Of a DNA stretch of 64,000 nucleotides, positions 34,561 to 45,164 are shown in pieces (within the stretch, counting starts at the first letter, position 1; each line of letters begins with the position of its first letter). The stretch is from Undaria pinnatifida (taxonomy: Eukaryota; Sar; Phaeophyceae; Laminariales; Alariaceae). The notes under the pieces are model-generated. The model did no database searches. It saw nothing but the letters and a program-made list of their open reading frames with translations, and was not told the DNA's origin. Location: assembly GCA_012845835.1 (NCBI GenBank), contig JABAKD010000016.1, positions 12,591,507-12,655,506 of the forward strand, given 5' to 3'. Position numbers and translations under genes: made by a program.

Positions 34561-34680
34561 GGCGTTAGCCGCCCGCGGCGCCTTTGTACTTACTTAGTAA
34601 TATATTTCTGCTGAAAGCGCTCGGTTGGTGCATCCCTGGCATATCGGAGGTCGGACGGTCCAGCTTACTTGCGGAACGGT
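34545..34680 (+). repeat. R3 end closing the satellite array
   Basis: The last satellite unit runs without a break into the full R3 hairpin (GCGGGCGGC, GTTA, GCCGCCCGC), then TTTCTGCTGAAAGCGCTCGG and TTGGTGCATCCCTGG as at 15.7 kb. All other units are cut inside the hairpin's left arm, which marks the recombination point of the tandem unit. Confidence 0.75.
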
Positions 34681-34775
34681 CCAGCTTTTCTTCGATTTTT
34701 CGCTCCACCTTATTATCTACTTTTTTTGTTACAAATATATATCGTTTTTTTCATGGGGATCCCTTTTTTTGCCGA

Positions 34776-34852
34776 TGACACCCAGATAGATTCAAACACC
34801 ACCGAAGAGCAAGATTAGAAGCGGACTGTCTATCTACTAGACCACAACGTCA
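34776..34852 (-). pseudogene. tRNA-like sequence (77 nt), degenerate
   Basis: On the minus strand, TGTGGTCTAGTAGATAGAC gives an A-box-like word and a perfect GTCT/AGAC D-stem. GTCCGCTTCTAATC carries an anticodon-like loop CTTCTAA (UCU). The B box is worn (GTTTGAATCT). The ends TGACG/TGTCA partly pair. A-rich sequence follows. Likely a tRNA-derived SINE head or tRNA retropseudogene. Confidence 0.4.
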
Positions 34853-34924
34853 CTTTGATGTCTATTTTTTTTTTTACGAATATAGTCTGTATCGATTTTT
34901 TTTGGAGGATCACTTTTTTTTCGA

Positions 34925-35000
34925 TGACACCCGGAATCGAACCAGCGAAGGCCACCAGGATTATAAGCGGACAGTCTATGTACTAGACCACAATATGTCA
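34925..35000 (-). pseudogene. tRNA-like sequence (76 nt) with perfect B box
   Basis: Minus strand: TGACA 5' end, TGGTCTAGTACATAGAC (A box, D-stem GTCT/AGAC), an anticodon-like loop CTTATAA (UAU), and GGTTCGATTCC (consensus B box), ending in TGTCA. The length equals a tRNA. The anticodon stem does not pair well, so it is probably not a working tRNA. An A8 run follows at the 3' side, as in short tRNA-derived SINEs. It is a tandem partner of the copy at 34776. Confidence 0.5.
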
Positions 35001-35924
35001 CAGCAGCAGTGGTGTATCTACCAGTACTATTTTTCTACATACATACAAGGGCTCCGCATGGGCGCATGCCGGCGCCCATGCTTCGGGTAGGGCAGGGCAG
35101 CACTTCGACCACACTTAAGGTGTAGCTGTCCGATTTGGCATGTATTGAACTTTAAAGTAATGCCAAGAGTTTAATACGAACATGGAAATATGAAAGCCAT
35201 GCTTTGACAAAAGAAAAAACGTATTATTATACAACAAAGAAGGCAAGGATAGGCGAAACAAACGATGTTAAATGCGCCGTCAAGTAAAAGTTGGCGTCTA
35301 TCAAACAAAAATACCGAAAAGAGTATTATTGAGAACCTGCGTCGCCTCTAGGCGAAACGAAAGAGGCCTTGGCATTAATGAAGAGACTGCACTGCTGTCC
35401 CCGTGGCAATGGAGGTTCGAAGTCGACAGGATGCAAAGTCGGTTTGCATCAAACGTCGACATGAGGACATGTCAGCCGGCGAGGTTTTGGAAGACGATTG
35501 CTTTGTTTGTTACGTGAAGGCTGTCGCATTGATTGATCTGCGTGGTCGCGGGCGAGGAGGAAAACGTAGAAGAGGAGGGCGATCTCTCGTTGAGGCGGCG
35601 TTGTCTAAGATTGGTGCGGGGGAGGCTTTGCTCGTACGGCAGGTTGGCGTAGCGCTTCTTCTCTGTTTTTTCTCGGCAAGGCGGGATATGTGTGTCTGCT
35701 GTCTTTTCTTCGTGGGGGATTTCACATAATGTCATTGTCGAAATCGGACGCGTCCCCTCAATGCATAATATCCGGAGTGTCTCTACCATGACGACTGCTG
35801 ATACTGCCGTGCGTATTTCCTAGAGACTGACATATTATTCACTGGTAGTAATAATAATATACCTTTGCAACATTTTTTTTTCTTCATCCCATTTATTTTC
35901 CCCGCACCACTCTCGCGCTCTCTT

Positions 35925-36070
35925 CCAGTATTAACTCAGATCCGGGGTCACATAGCGGGCCCTCCTCCTCCCTCCCCACTTCGGCACGTGCTTTCATTTT
36001 TACCGCGAGGAGAATCCAGCATTTTCTTCCCTCGTCGACTCGCGTCGGACCAACCCACGCTGCTAAGCGC
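35925..36070 (-). repeat. R4 copy inside the left inverted-repeat arm
   Basis: TTAACTCAGATCCGGGGTCAC, CTCCCCACTTCGGCACGTGC, TTTACCGCGAGGAGAATCC and TTCCCTCGTCGACTCGC. It is present in the other arm at 53575-53670, so it predates the inverted duplication. Confidence 0.6.
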
Positions 36071-36784
36071 TCTCAGCAGTTGATCCCTGTTTTTTTTTTT
36101 TTGCATTTTTGCAAATAAAGTCAAATCTCATCGTGGTGGGTGTCGAACTCAAGGACAACCAAACGTTAGTAGTATTCGAGGGTAAAATCACTATTATTAA
36201 TAGACCACCGGGGCGGCCGGCTGACAATTGATTAAAACAAAACAGGATCTTTGCATAGAGATTACATTCCCTCCCCTATATTGTATGATATTACGATGGT
36301 TGACGCGATATGTGTAGAATACAGCGCAAAATACCAAAATATCAGCGTACGCGGAGTTTTAGATATCATGAATAACGAACGACCGCGACGGCAGAGCACG
36401 GCAAAGCATAGCGCTTCGCTCTGCTGAGCTATCGGGGTGCGCTGCTGAGCTGAGCCGTAGGGCATCACAGGGCACTGCACGGCGCTTCGTTGCTGTAAGC
36501 TATAGCGCTGCGATGGGGTGCTGGGCGGTGTCGAGGTGATGAGCCAAGCCCAGAACTCAGCCGATGAAGCTTCGTCAAGTACAAAACAAATGGTGCGAAT
36601 CAAAGAAAAGCTAAAGCTGGACCGTTCCGCAACTAATGCTCAGGCGGCAAATTAGCGGCAAATGGTAGGAAGTTCAACTTACTAGACAAAGAAGAAGAAA
36701 AAAACGCGAAAACGTTCAAACTTGTGTTGGCAAAAAAAATAAATTTGCAGGAAGCAGCTGAACGGTCAAGAAACAGGCAATATT

Positions 36785-37140
36785 TCAGTTGTTGTTGTTG
36801 TCGTTTTTACATTATTAACTCGCACAATCAAGTCCGTGGTCACAGGACAGGCTCCAGTCACTTTGGAGCTGAGGAATACCCTAGGGGAAAAACACAAACC
36901 AAAGGTGATACACGCATAAATAACAGCTGACGCAACTCATGCCTCCACCGGAAACATATAAAAGTGAAATCGGGAGTCAGTCTACGCATGTGCCAGGTCC
37001 ATACCAATGCATACGTCTCATTACTCGCGCCTGGAAAAACCGACTATACCGCTTGCCACCCAAGAAAGACTACTACGTATATATTACACGTGGTATCTAT
37101 CACTACGCATACGCACAACAGACGCAAGTCAATTGGAAAA
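36785..37140 (-). repeat. R5 SINE-like element with T tail
   Basis: Full arrangement in minus sense: body from the CGCACAACAG end through GGGAGTCAGTCTACGC and ACATATAAAAGTG (all given as plus words), then the T tail with GACCACGGACTTGATTG, GAGTTAATGTAAAAACG and (ACAACA)n. About 360 bp. It matches 38660-39010 and 52490-52812. No frame is conserved among the three. Confidence 0.7.
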
Positions 37141-38659
37141 AAGAAACAAACAAAGAAGAGAAAGGAAAGGAAATGGGTGCATGGGGCCAAGAAAAAGAAA
37201 AGGTAAATAATGTTTGGGAGGTCTACTGGCGAGTCTGCCACCAGAACGGGATGCCGCCTGGTTTTTCGACGATCTACAGCGGTACTACGAACGACTTCCG
37301 ATACACCCACCGAAGCACGGACTACCGGCGAATTACGCGATGGACAGCTGGCCGTGGTTGTCACGTGTCTCTGTGTTGGGGGCCCCTGTGCGCTGCCTCT
37401 TGTTGGCTCTTGTTTGGGTAAAACATGCGGTGTGCTCGATGGTCTCACGGCAGTAGCACACCAGAATCAGAACGTCCGCTCGTACGACGTATCATTCTTA
37501 CAGGAAATGTAATAATTTTTTCTTCATCAATATGAACATAAACGGTTGTTATATATTGGACAGAGTGATGCGTGTACGACTAAACTTGCCAACGGCACTC
37601 GTACTGCACTTTGAGCTATCTGCTGTGGTTCTGGTTGCTACTAGTTGCTGCAGAATGTGCTAGAAGTTTCGCCCTTCGGCTACTGCTAGCTGCTGCACCT
37701 GATGTTGTGTGTTTGCCAATAATGTTGTCAGTTGGCGTTCATGCTCGTCGTACATACTGCTGTTCTCACCCAGTACGTACGGGTTTCCTCGTACCTCGAC
37801 GGCACGACGACGAGCTCAAAACAGAAGGGAGGTGACATGAAATGGCATGGACAATGGCCACATAGAAGCGAGCACAGCGGGATAGTTCGCTGCGAATCAA
37901 CCGCACTCGTTCATGCCTACAGCAGAGGCTGCTTGGAGTGTCAGCGGCCATGCTAAAGCCAGGGCCAAAGGCCGAAGAGACGGCTCTACCTGCTTGGTTT
38001 TGTCTCGAGATTCTGTTGCATGAAAATGTCATGATTCCATGGTTTGGGAGTTTTTTCGTCACGAAACGTTTTGCCGTCGGTAATTTGTGTCGCGAAGTTG
38101 TTGGATATCGTCGGTAACTTGTGTCACGTTTTAGGTAAACCCACACTAAAAAAATGAATTTCCAGCTGCAAAACGAGCAGAAACAAAAGCAATAAAAAAA
38201 CCGGGCAAGAAACCAAACGATCTATTAATAGTAAAAAAGTACAGCAAAGAAACTAACGCTCGAGAGTATGCCACCGCAAAATTCCAAACATTATCACGTG
38301 CCGTTTGGAAATGATGCCAATTTTGTAAATCATTCAGGCGTTGCAGCCATTAAGATTCAACCAAATTTCCAAAAATCCTCCTCGACATGCGGTATTTTTG
38401 CAACTTCTCGCTCGTCTCGCTCGGCACCCGTCCGCGTTCACGTCGATGTGCGGAACGGACACGGCAGGGCGAGGGGCGTTGGAGCCGCCCCCCGAAGGCG
38501 GCGCTCGAACCAAGCTATATTTGATCGAGAATTCCAGTTCCGCGAATCGCATGCTTCGGCCGAGACAAAAAATTCCTGACCAAATACATGACACCCAAGG
38601 GAATTATTTTATATATATTTATATAGATCATTTTTTTCATGAGGTTTTGTTATCAGTTT

Positions 38660-39010
38660 TTTTTTTTCGTTGTTGTTGTTGTTGTTGTTCTCACATTAAC
38701 TCGCATAATCAAGTCCGTGGTCACAGGACAGGCTCCAGTCACTCTGGAGCTGAGGAATACCTCAGGGAAAAAAAACACACAACCTAAGGTGGTACACGCA
38801 TATATCACAGCTGACGCAATTCATGCCTCCACCAGAAACATATAAAAAGTGAAATCGGGAGTCAGTCTACGATGTGCCAGGTCTATGCCGGTGCATACGT
38901 CTCATTACTCACACCTGGAGAAACCAACTATTAATATTCCGATTGCCACCCAAGGAAGACTACCACGTATATATTACGCGTAGTATCTATCAGTACGCAT
39001 ACGCACGACA
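38660..39010 (-). repeat. R5 SINE-like element with T tail
   Basis: A second complete copy, starting with a (GTT)n run at 38669-38689, then CTCACATTAACTCGC, CAAGTCCGTGGTCACAGG and the R5 body to CGCACGACAG at ~39010. It runs straight into a tRNA-like sequence at 39013 on the same (minus) strand. The tRNA-like segment could be its promoter head, giving a tRNA-R5-T composite SINE. Confidence 0.7.
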
Positions 39011-39012
39011 GT

Positions 39013-39094
39013 ATGACCCCTGGATTCAACCAACGAAAACCGCTTATAAGCGGACAGTCGATCTACTATTATTAATAGAAGACCACAAAGTCAC
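39013..39094 (-). pseudogene. tRNA-like sequence next to R5
   Basis: Minus strand: TTTGTGGTCTTCTATT...AGTAGATCGAC, then CCGCTTATAAGCGG (a fully paired anticodon arm with loop CTTATAA) and GGTTGAATCC as a worn B box. An ATTATTAATA insertion enlarges the D loop. Located exactly at the sense 5' edge of the R5 copy. Confidence 0.4.
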
Positions 39095-39137
39095 ATTTGA
39101 TATCTTTTAATTTTTTATGAAAATAATTATTTTCCCC

Positions 39138-39215
39138 CGATGACATCGGGATTCGAACGAACGAGAAGGCCTTGAGGCGTTTAGTACATACCGACCAGGT
39201 TTGACATACCATCAG
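39138..39215 (-). pseudogene. tRNA-like sequence
   Basis: Minus strand: TGGTCGGTATGTACTAAACG, GCCTCAAGGCC (anticodon-arm-like) and CGTTCGAATCCCGATGTCATC (near-consensus B box). The ending CGATGTCATCGG resembles the 34.9-kb copy. Probably another tRNA-derived repeat; the folding is imperfect. Confidence 0.35.
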
Positions 39216-39430
39216 GTACTACGCTGTTGGATCACAATGCACGCCCAGCTCAGATCAGTCCGGCTATATATAGCCCAGCAGCGCAGCGTAGTGCCGTGCG
39301 GAACCGTGCGGTGCGGTGCCGTGCCCTTCCTTCGCTGCGGTGCTGTGTCGTGCTGCGCTGTGTGCTTTCTTTCGAGCATAGAGCAGTTACAGTACCGGGT
39401 ATAATACGGGTTGTTGTGTACTACTTTTAT

Positions 39431-39475
39431 TCGAGCGAAGCGAGTTTCTAATTCGAGCGAAGCGAGTTCTTAATT
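39431..39475. repeat. Short direct repeat TTCGAGCGAAGCGAGTT
   Basis: Two near-adjacent copies of a 17-bp partly palindromic word (CGAGCGAAGCGAG) mark the start of the next tandem block. Confidence 0.6.
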
Positions 39476-40625
39476 CCCACCTGCGGTCCCCCTGTAATAG
39501 CGCTCTACTCGAAAAAAAAAAGTTCGTGTGTTTGTGCGCTTTAACTTGATTTTAGACTAGGTCACTAGAAAAATGAGTGATGTGGTGGCGGACCACACGA
39601 AAAGAAAAAAAAACAGCACAACAGCACAGCGGAACACACGAGCACGCAGAGCACACAAGCGACCGCCACCACGCACAGAGGTCGCACAGCAGTCAGCACC
39701 ACACGCACAGCAGACAACACACGCAAGCAGGGGGCATAGCTGATGGCGTAGCGAAGGGCATAGCTGCTGCCTCACGGACCGGTCAAACAGACCTCCGTTG
39801 GCCTCGATTGAACCGAACTCAGTCCGTGAGGCTAATTCCCATCTGCGGTCCCCCTGTAATAGCGCTCTTCTACTCGAACAAAAAAGTTCGTGTGTTTGTG
39901 TGTTTGTACGCTTTAACTTGAATTTAGACTAGGTCACAAGAAAAATGAGTGCTGTGGTGGCGGACCACTCAAAAAAAAAACAGCACAACAGCACAGCGGG
40001 ACACACGAGCACACAGAGCACACAAGCGACCGCCAACACGCGCAGCGGTCGCACAGCAGTCAGCACCACACGCACAGCAGACAACACACGCAATTGCAGA
40101 GCACGAGGGTAAGGTACACGGGCATGGGCGTCTTCAACGCCACCTAAGGAAACCAATGATTTCCTCTTCTGCTAGCAGCTGCAGATGCACGACCAATCAA
40201 TTGCGAGTCAAACGTGGTGCCACTTGCAATCACACGAACCAATGGCCCGTGGACGCACACGTCTGACGACGGTTGCATCTATCAGCTGTCGCTCGTTTTA
40301 GCGACAGCTACAATATTAATTTCCCACGTGCGGTCCCCCCGTGATAGCGCTCTACCCGGAAAAAAAAAAACCGTGTGTTTGTACGCCTTAACTTGAATTT
40401 AGACTAGGTCAGTAGAAAAATGGGTAAGGTACACGGGCATGGGCGTCTTCAACGCCGCCTAAGGAAACCAATGATTTCCTCTTCTGCTGCAGATGCACGA
40501 TTAATCAATTGCACGTCAAACGTGGTGCCCCTCGCAATCACACGAACCAGTGGCCCGTGGACGCACACGTCTGACGACAGTTACATCTATCACCTGTCGC
40601 TCGTTTTAGCGACAACTACAATATA
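39473..40625 (+). repeat. Composite tandem repeat, modules A and B
   Basis: Module A (TAATTCCCACCTGCGGTCCC, TAATAGCGCTCTACTCG, GTTCGTGTGTTTGTGCGC, ACTAGGTCACTAGAAAAATG, then GTGGCGGACCAC and a CAGCACA-rich block) starts at ~39473, ~39835 and, shortened, ~40318. Module B (GGGTAAGGTACACGGGCATG, ATGATTTCCTCTTCTGC, CAAACGTGGTGCC, CGACAACTACAATAT) occurs at ~40108 and ~40422. Each module A ends in an ATG-led Lys/Thr/Arg-rich frame that shifts between copies, so coding is not supported. Confidence 0.7.
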
Positions 40626-40779
40626 TTTTTTCTTTTTCTATGATACGTGTATTTGATCTTTCACGGCCCCCTGTTTTTTTCCCCACACAAAGTACCCCGT
40701 ACTGCCGATCAGAACGTAACACCGGTAACAAAAGCATAGAGCACAGCTGAGCACAACAGGGCAATATGCTCTGCACAAG

Positions 40780-40935
40780 CAGCTCTTGGCATCATCAAAT
40801 CGCTGTTCGCACCAAATCATGGGCCTATTCTTTCTGCCCCCTTTATATGTTTTTAGTTGCATTCTTCCTTGCCTTGCGCGAGCTTAGTTAGCGGGCGGCG
40901 TCAGCTGCCCGCGGAGCGGAGCCCTTGTACGCTTT
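40780..40935 (+). repeat. R3 dispersed repeat copy
   Basis: CTCTTGGCATCATCAAATCGC (also in the satellite), CACCAAATCATGGGCCT, then GCGCGAGC..TTAGC, GGGCGGC-GTCAGCTGCCCGCGGAGCGGAGC. It shares its upstream part with both the satellite unit and the 15.6-kb R3 copy, linking these families. Confidence 0.65.
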
Positions 40936-41323
40936 GCCCTTGTATTCATCGCGGTTGGCATTGCATGGCCAAATCACCTCGCCGTGTTTGTATATTGTAT
41001 CTCTGTCTCGTAGTTTGTGACCACAGCGGTCGTCTATATAGGAGGTACAGGCACGGACAACGATTGTTTGTGTTGGATGCAGATGGTTGGAAATAGAAGT
41101 TAAACATGAAATCATGTGGAAAACAGACACAGTAGTGTTGCCAAGGGTCTGTCATGTGGAGAGAAAAACAAATTACACGGACGGCGGTGTCGGTGGATCG
41201 ATTGATCAATTCATGTCATCGGTTGTCTTCTCTGCCTGTTTGCTCCGAGCTCTGTTAATAGCGTGCGATGAAACCAAGCCACGGCCAAACGAGCGAACGG
41301 GCTCGCTCGGGAGACAGGACATG
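40936..41323. other. No supported gene
   Basis: Short mutually overlapping frames on both strands. No domain-like words and no repeat recognised. Confidence 0.4.
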
Positions 41324-41491
41324 CGGTAGAGGTCCCTCTATAGTGCCGGTTGCCTGCTATAGTGCCTTTGAACTCGCTTGGCACAGATTGGAACAACCAG
41401 TAGTGGCAGAATACGAAGTAATGCCGATGTCCTGTAAAGTGCCGTTTATGTCCGGCTGGGCCATACCGGCGCCACAGAGGGGCACCCACTG
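41324..41491. mobile_element. Pogo-like MITE candidate (168 bp)
   Basis: Imperfect terminal inverted repeats: left CGGTAGAGGTCCCTCTATAG then TGCCGGT; right, read inward, CAGTGGGTGCCCCTCTGTGG then CGCCGGT. The right side is flanked by TA; the left side by TG. Internal TATAGTGCC words match the subterminal repeats of the larger element at 42532. No coding capacity. Confidence 0.5.
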
Positions 41492-42531
41492 TACCCCAGG
41501 CAGCGAAAGGGTATTTCACGCGTCTCTCAGGATGCACGTGAAGAAGCATCTACTACTTTTCAGACTCAAGAGGAAAAAAAAGTGACGATTGCAGCATCAT
41601 CCACACCAACCAAAGCGGGCTGCCACATATGTCACGAGACCATACCTTGATTTCGGAGTATGCCAGACCCCAAAGGTAGTGCACGTACGAAGACACGCAC
41701 GCACACCATGCAAAACGGGTTGCCAACTGCAAGAATAATTATTTAATGGTCAAGAGTACGTCAAGAATCCAACAGCCAAATTGCAATGTTATTAATAAGC
41801 AGCACGAACAGATGCGACAGACTGTAGTAGTAGCAGTGTGTCAAGACACAGGAATATGTAGATGCAAGACACGCTTGCGCGGCGCGGCATTCAGTACGCG
41901 GGAGTAAGGAAATAATAGTACGTGGAAGTAAGTGTGTGGTGAGCTTAGGTAGCTTTATTTGTCCCCATCCGCTGTAGGATACAAACAAAAACATAGTAGG
42001 GGTGGGCGATGACGGTATTGCCACCACCACTGCTGTCGTCAGACACATTGCGTTTATTACAAAAATGTAAATACACCCCAACTGTGAGATCGAAGATGCT
42101 GTCGAAACTCATCGTTGCGCATATTATAAAAATTAAATCATCGTTGCGCATATATGATAGATTGCACTAGTGCAGTACGTGAGAGACCATGCGGCAATGC
42201 TCCTACTCGTGCAGTAGGGTAATTCTAAACCCAATAACAACGTGGTTGTGGTGCCCCCGATTCTGGTTGGATGGCGTCATTCCCTGTTGTTAATACGTTG
42301 CTATTAAATACTCAGTAACTAACAAAAATGCTATACGATATTCTTGCCCCGGTGGTCTTCTGGTGGTTACCCTCGAATACTACTATCAATACAGCAGTAT
42401 ACTCTACAAGTGAGGCATACAAAATATTGGTCGGGTTGGGCAAAACGAATGTTTTCGAAGACACACACATGTTTCGGTTATAAAACAACTCGTACTACCA
42501 CTATTAAGACTGCTGTATTATTTTTATTATA
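41492..42531. other. No gene; small R2 and R1 remnants
   Basis: A worn R2 3' end lies at ~41905-41990 (TACGTGGAAGTAAGTG, GAGCTTAGG, CCCCATCCGCTGTAGGAT). An R1 3' end lies at ~42064-42110 (AATACACCCCAACTGTGAG, GTCGAAACTCATC). Elsewhere AT-rich sequence with no defensible frame. Confidence 0.5.
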
Positions 42532-43911
42532 CTGTAGGTGGCCCTATATAGTGCAGGTCATATAGTGCGGGTGTCCGATATTGTGCGGGTGAAATCGTTT
42601 GGCACAATATAGACCCCTCTATAGTGCAGGTACCGCACTATATAGAGAGTGCCTTTATAATGCGGATTCGGCTCAACCAACGACCCTATACAGTGCAGTG
42701 CGGGTCTGACGTCACCCCCGCCCTAGATGCGGTCAAACCAACGCAAATACACGCACAAATCACACACAACACACAACCACTCAGAGGCGGGCATCAATCG
42801 AGGACCAGGAGGACGTCATCGAGGCGCAGCAGTTGGATCAGGCGGAAAGCGTGGCAGCGAGCCTAAAGGGCTTCGCGTAGGAGGGGGGCGACTCTTCGGA
42901 CAGCCAGGACGAGGAGGATGACGACGACGGAAACGCTCAGACGGAAACGTTAGAGAGACGGTGCTGCTGAGCCACCGCTGTCGTACGCGGAACTTCCCCA
43001 ATACTTCGCCCCCCTGGAAAGCTACGCGGCAGCGTCCGGCTTGGACGAGGCCGGCTACTTGCTCCAGACGGCACGGATGTTGATGATTGAAGCGCATGCA
43101 TCGAAGCAAATTCGCCAGACTGATGTCAGGGAGTATTTTGACGCGTAGAGCGATGATCGTTTTCGCCGCACACGCAGTAGTTACTGCCGGTTTTTTTTTG
43201 CCAGGTCTATCGTTTGTCTGACTTTCATGCGTGGTGAAAGACACTTGCGTATTTTCCTCGACCACCTGAGGGAGGTAGAGCGCGCGAGAAAAGTAGGGGC
43301 TTGGGCTGGACCCTTCTTGTGCTTGTTCTTGCTACAGTACGTAGTTCGTCCCGTTATTTTGTTGCTCCGAGCGAGGGTGTCGGGGTTCGTGTTGAAACGG
43401 CGCCCCGTTTGGCAAGTTTTTTAGTTGTTCTTCCTGAAGTTGAATTGTTTGGTGAACCATGTGATAATTTTCGTACTGGGGCAAAGAAGTGGAACGGCGA
43501 AAACACAATGAACCATCCACGGGACCTTGCACACACAGCCTGGTGGTACGCTCAGAGTACGAACATGTCATGAACCAAGTACGGTACAGCAGTACTGTCC
43601 TGCTGTACCGTCGTTTCACCCGTGTTCAGAATGCGGATACAGTACTGTACTGTATTCACGGCGGCTGCAATATGCTGTCCTTTTCGCATCACAACAGGCG
43701 CAGCCTCCTATCCGTGTAGGCAACACACCAACACCCTGTTTGCCTTCATGCACCTCGCTGTAGGCTGCGTCGTATGCTTTAAACTAGTACTATCGTCAAT
43801 AGTGCGGGAAAGCGCACTAATCAGGCCGGTTTTCATATAGTGCGGGTGCCCGGTATAGTGCGGGAAAATTTTCGTGACACACATACCCGCACTATGTAGA
43901 GCCACCTACTG
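42532..43911. mobile_element. Pogo/Tigger-like DNA transposon, internally deleted
   Basis: The 1380-bp element is flanked by TA at 42530-42531 and 43912-43913. Left end CTGTAGGTGGCCCTATATAG and right end (read inward) CAGTAGGTGGCTCTACATAG match at most positions, followed by GTGC(A/G)GGT. Subterminal copies of TATAGTGCGGGT lie near both ends. TA duplication plus CAGTAG-type ends and TATA-GCGG repeats is the pattern of pogo/Tigger members of Tc1/mariner. A transposase C-terminal remnant lies inside. The catalytic core is missing. Confidence 0.75.
42784..43148 (+). pseudogene. Transposase C-terminal remnant (pogo-like)
   Basis: A plus frame starting RRASIEDQEDVIEAQQLDQ passes one stop into an acidic Ser/Asp/Glu run (DSQDEEDDDDG). 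After a frameshift it continues with YAELPQYFAPLESYAAASG, LDEAGYLLQTARMLMIEAH and DVREYFDA, then TAG at 43146-43148. An acidic linker followed by a short helical segment is how many pogo/Tigger/jerky transposases end. At least one stop and one shift make it non-functional. Confidence 0.5.
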
Positions 43912-43925
43912 TACACGTAAAATGA

Positions 43926-44838
43926 CCGTTGTTGTTGTCTCGCATTAACTCGTCAAAAATCTAGAGTCCATGGTCAATCAAAGGTGCTGGGGCCCTATCA
44001 TAGGAAGATCCGAAAAACCAAATGAAATCAAAATTGATCAAGATTTTTCTGCCTTAAACGCACGATACGACTAAGGCGCACAAGTGAAACGGTCCAATGT
44101 GCAAACTGAACTCACATGGGTATCCACTCAACTACAGCATACTCGTAGATTTCCCCCGTTCCCACAACCAACCGACTCGCGGCTACAAACTACAACCAAC
44201 CGTTGGGCTGCCTGCACCGTACGAACCGCACGGTAATCGTGAGCACAGACGAACGCGCCTGCTGTCTGGAGTGCTGTCAGAGTGACGACCCGCGGGTATG
44301 CAGTGAAACAAGAGCAATCGAACCAAAAACCACAACGAAAAAAGGTACACAACTCTTGGACCAGCTCTACAAAAATCAGTGACGTAAGTACTATGTTGTA
44401 CCGCTGCCTCGTTCAAAAACCCTTGTAAAAAGACGATCGCTGCTCGCGTGATGATGGGTCGTGGGTCTCCGTGTGCCATCCTCCTGCTGTGGTTCTCCAT
44501 GGCCGCCTCATCGCCTTAGATCACTCGGCCCGCTCCTTCGCACTTGCTCTCCTTGACACTCAATTCCAATTAGTTCCCCTTCTCCTCGTCCCAAAAAAAC
44601 AAGATACTCCACGCAGCTTACGGTGCTGATCTAAAAAACAAAAATTCTCGTTCAGGAGAGTTCAATCCGTCTCTTCCCCACCAGTCGCCCTCCTGATTCT
44701 TCGTCGAATCCAGCCTTCTGTCGGCGCAGTTCCCTCCACGCAAACCGAGACGGCGCCGTGGTGTGGCTCGTGGTGGCGCCTGCCTCCGCGCACGAACATC
44801 CCGATTAAGCATTGCTGCTCCGCCGCTGCTGCCTAAAT
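43926..44838 (-). repeat. Dispersed ~1-kb repeat, copy B
   Basis: Inverted relative to copy A at 808-1836. It begins (plus strand) with GTTGTTGTTGTCTCGCATTAACTCG, the AAC tail in reverse, and ends at GCTCCGCCGCTGCTGCC. It is ~115 bp shorter than copy A through several indels. Frames differ between the copies, so a protein is unlikely. It starts 13 bp from the right duplication of the pogo-like element. Confidence 0.65.
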
Positions 44839-45164
44839 AGACGGGCGAATCGTAGGTGACCATGCCTAACGCACCACGCACGACCCAACTCTACCGCCAC
44901 GCCTAAGCCTCGCGGCCTCACGCAGCAGCAAGAACGTATCACTCCTTGAGGGTGAGTCCGGCCTCACACCCGACAGAACCCCCCCCCCCCACTCGCTACA
45001 AGCCTGCTAGGGCATGCTTCCCGGCATGCCTTACCGAGGCGGCAAGGGGAACGGATACTAACCGGTAGCTGCGTGATTAATGAAAACTCAACCGGCCAGG
45101 ATCGAACGTTTGGCCCAAAAACGTGCATCTGGATCCCCTACCGTGGGATGTAGCAAATAAAAAA
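44839..45164. other. No gene seen
   Basis: Contains C10 near 44980 and the palindromic CATGCTTCCCGGCATG word. Nothing coding. Confidence 0.4.

Larger units (their letters stand above)
35035..38625 (+). repeat. Left arm of a ~3.5-kb inverted repeat
   Basis: Nearly every block in this arm is found reverse-complemented, in mirrored order, in 51010-54545. Examples are CAAGGGCTCCGCATGGGCGC, AGTTGGCGTCTATCAAAC, CATTTTCTTCCCTCGTCGAC, ATATCGCGTCAACC (on minus), the T tail with R5 at 36785-37140, and CCAAACATTATCACGTGCCG at 38284. 37990-38270 is unique to this arm. Frames such as 35272-35517 are shared by both arms but shift at indels and match no family I know. The element type is unknown; it carries R4, T and R5 inside. 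Confidence 0.8.

Noticed and set aside
35272-35729. Gene shared by both inverted-repeat arms
   Set aside because: The plus frame at 35403-35729 and its partner at 53928-54176 shift at an indel after KRRR, and no domain is visible; arm duplication alone explains the similarity.
40420-40656. MGKVHG start resembling ribosomal protein S30 (eS30)
   Set aside because: Only the first six residues match; the rest differs and the segment is a tandem repeat module.
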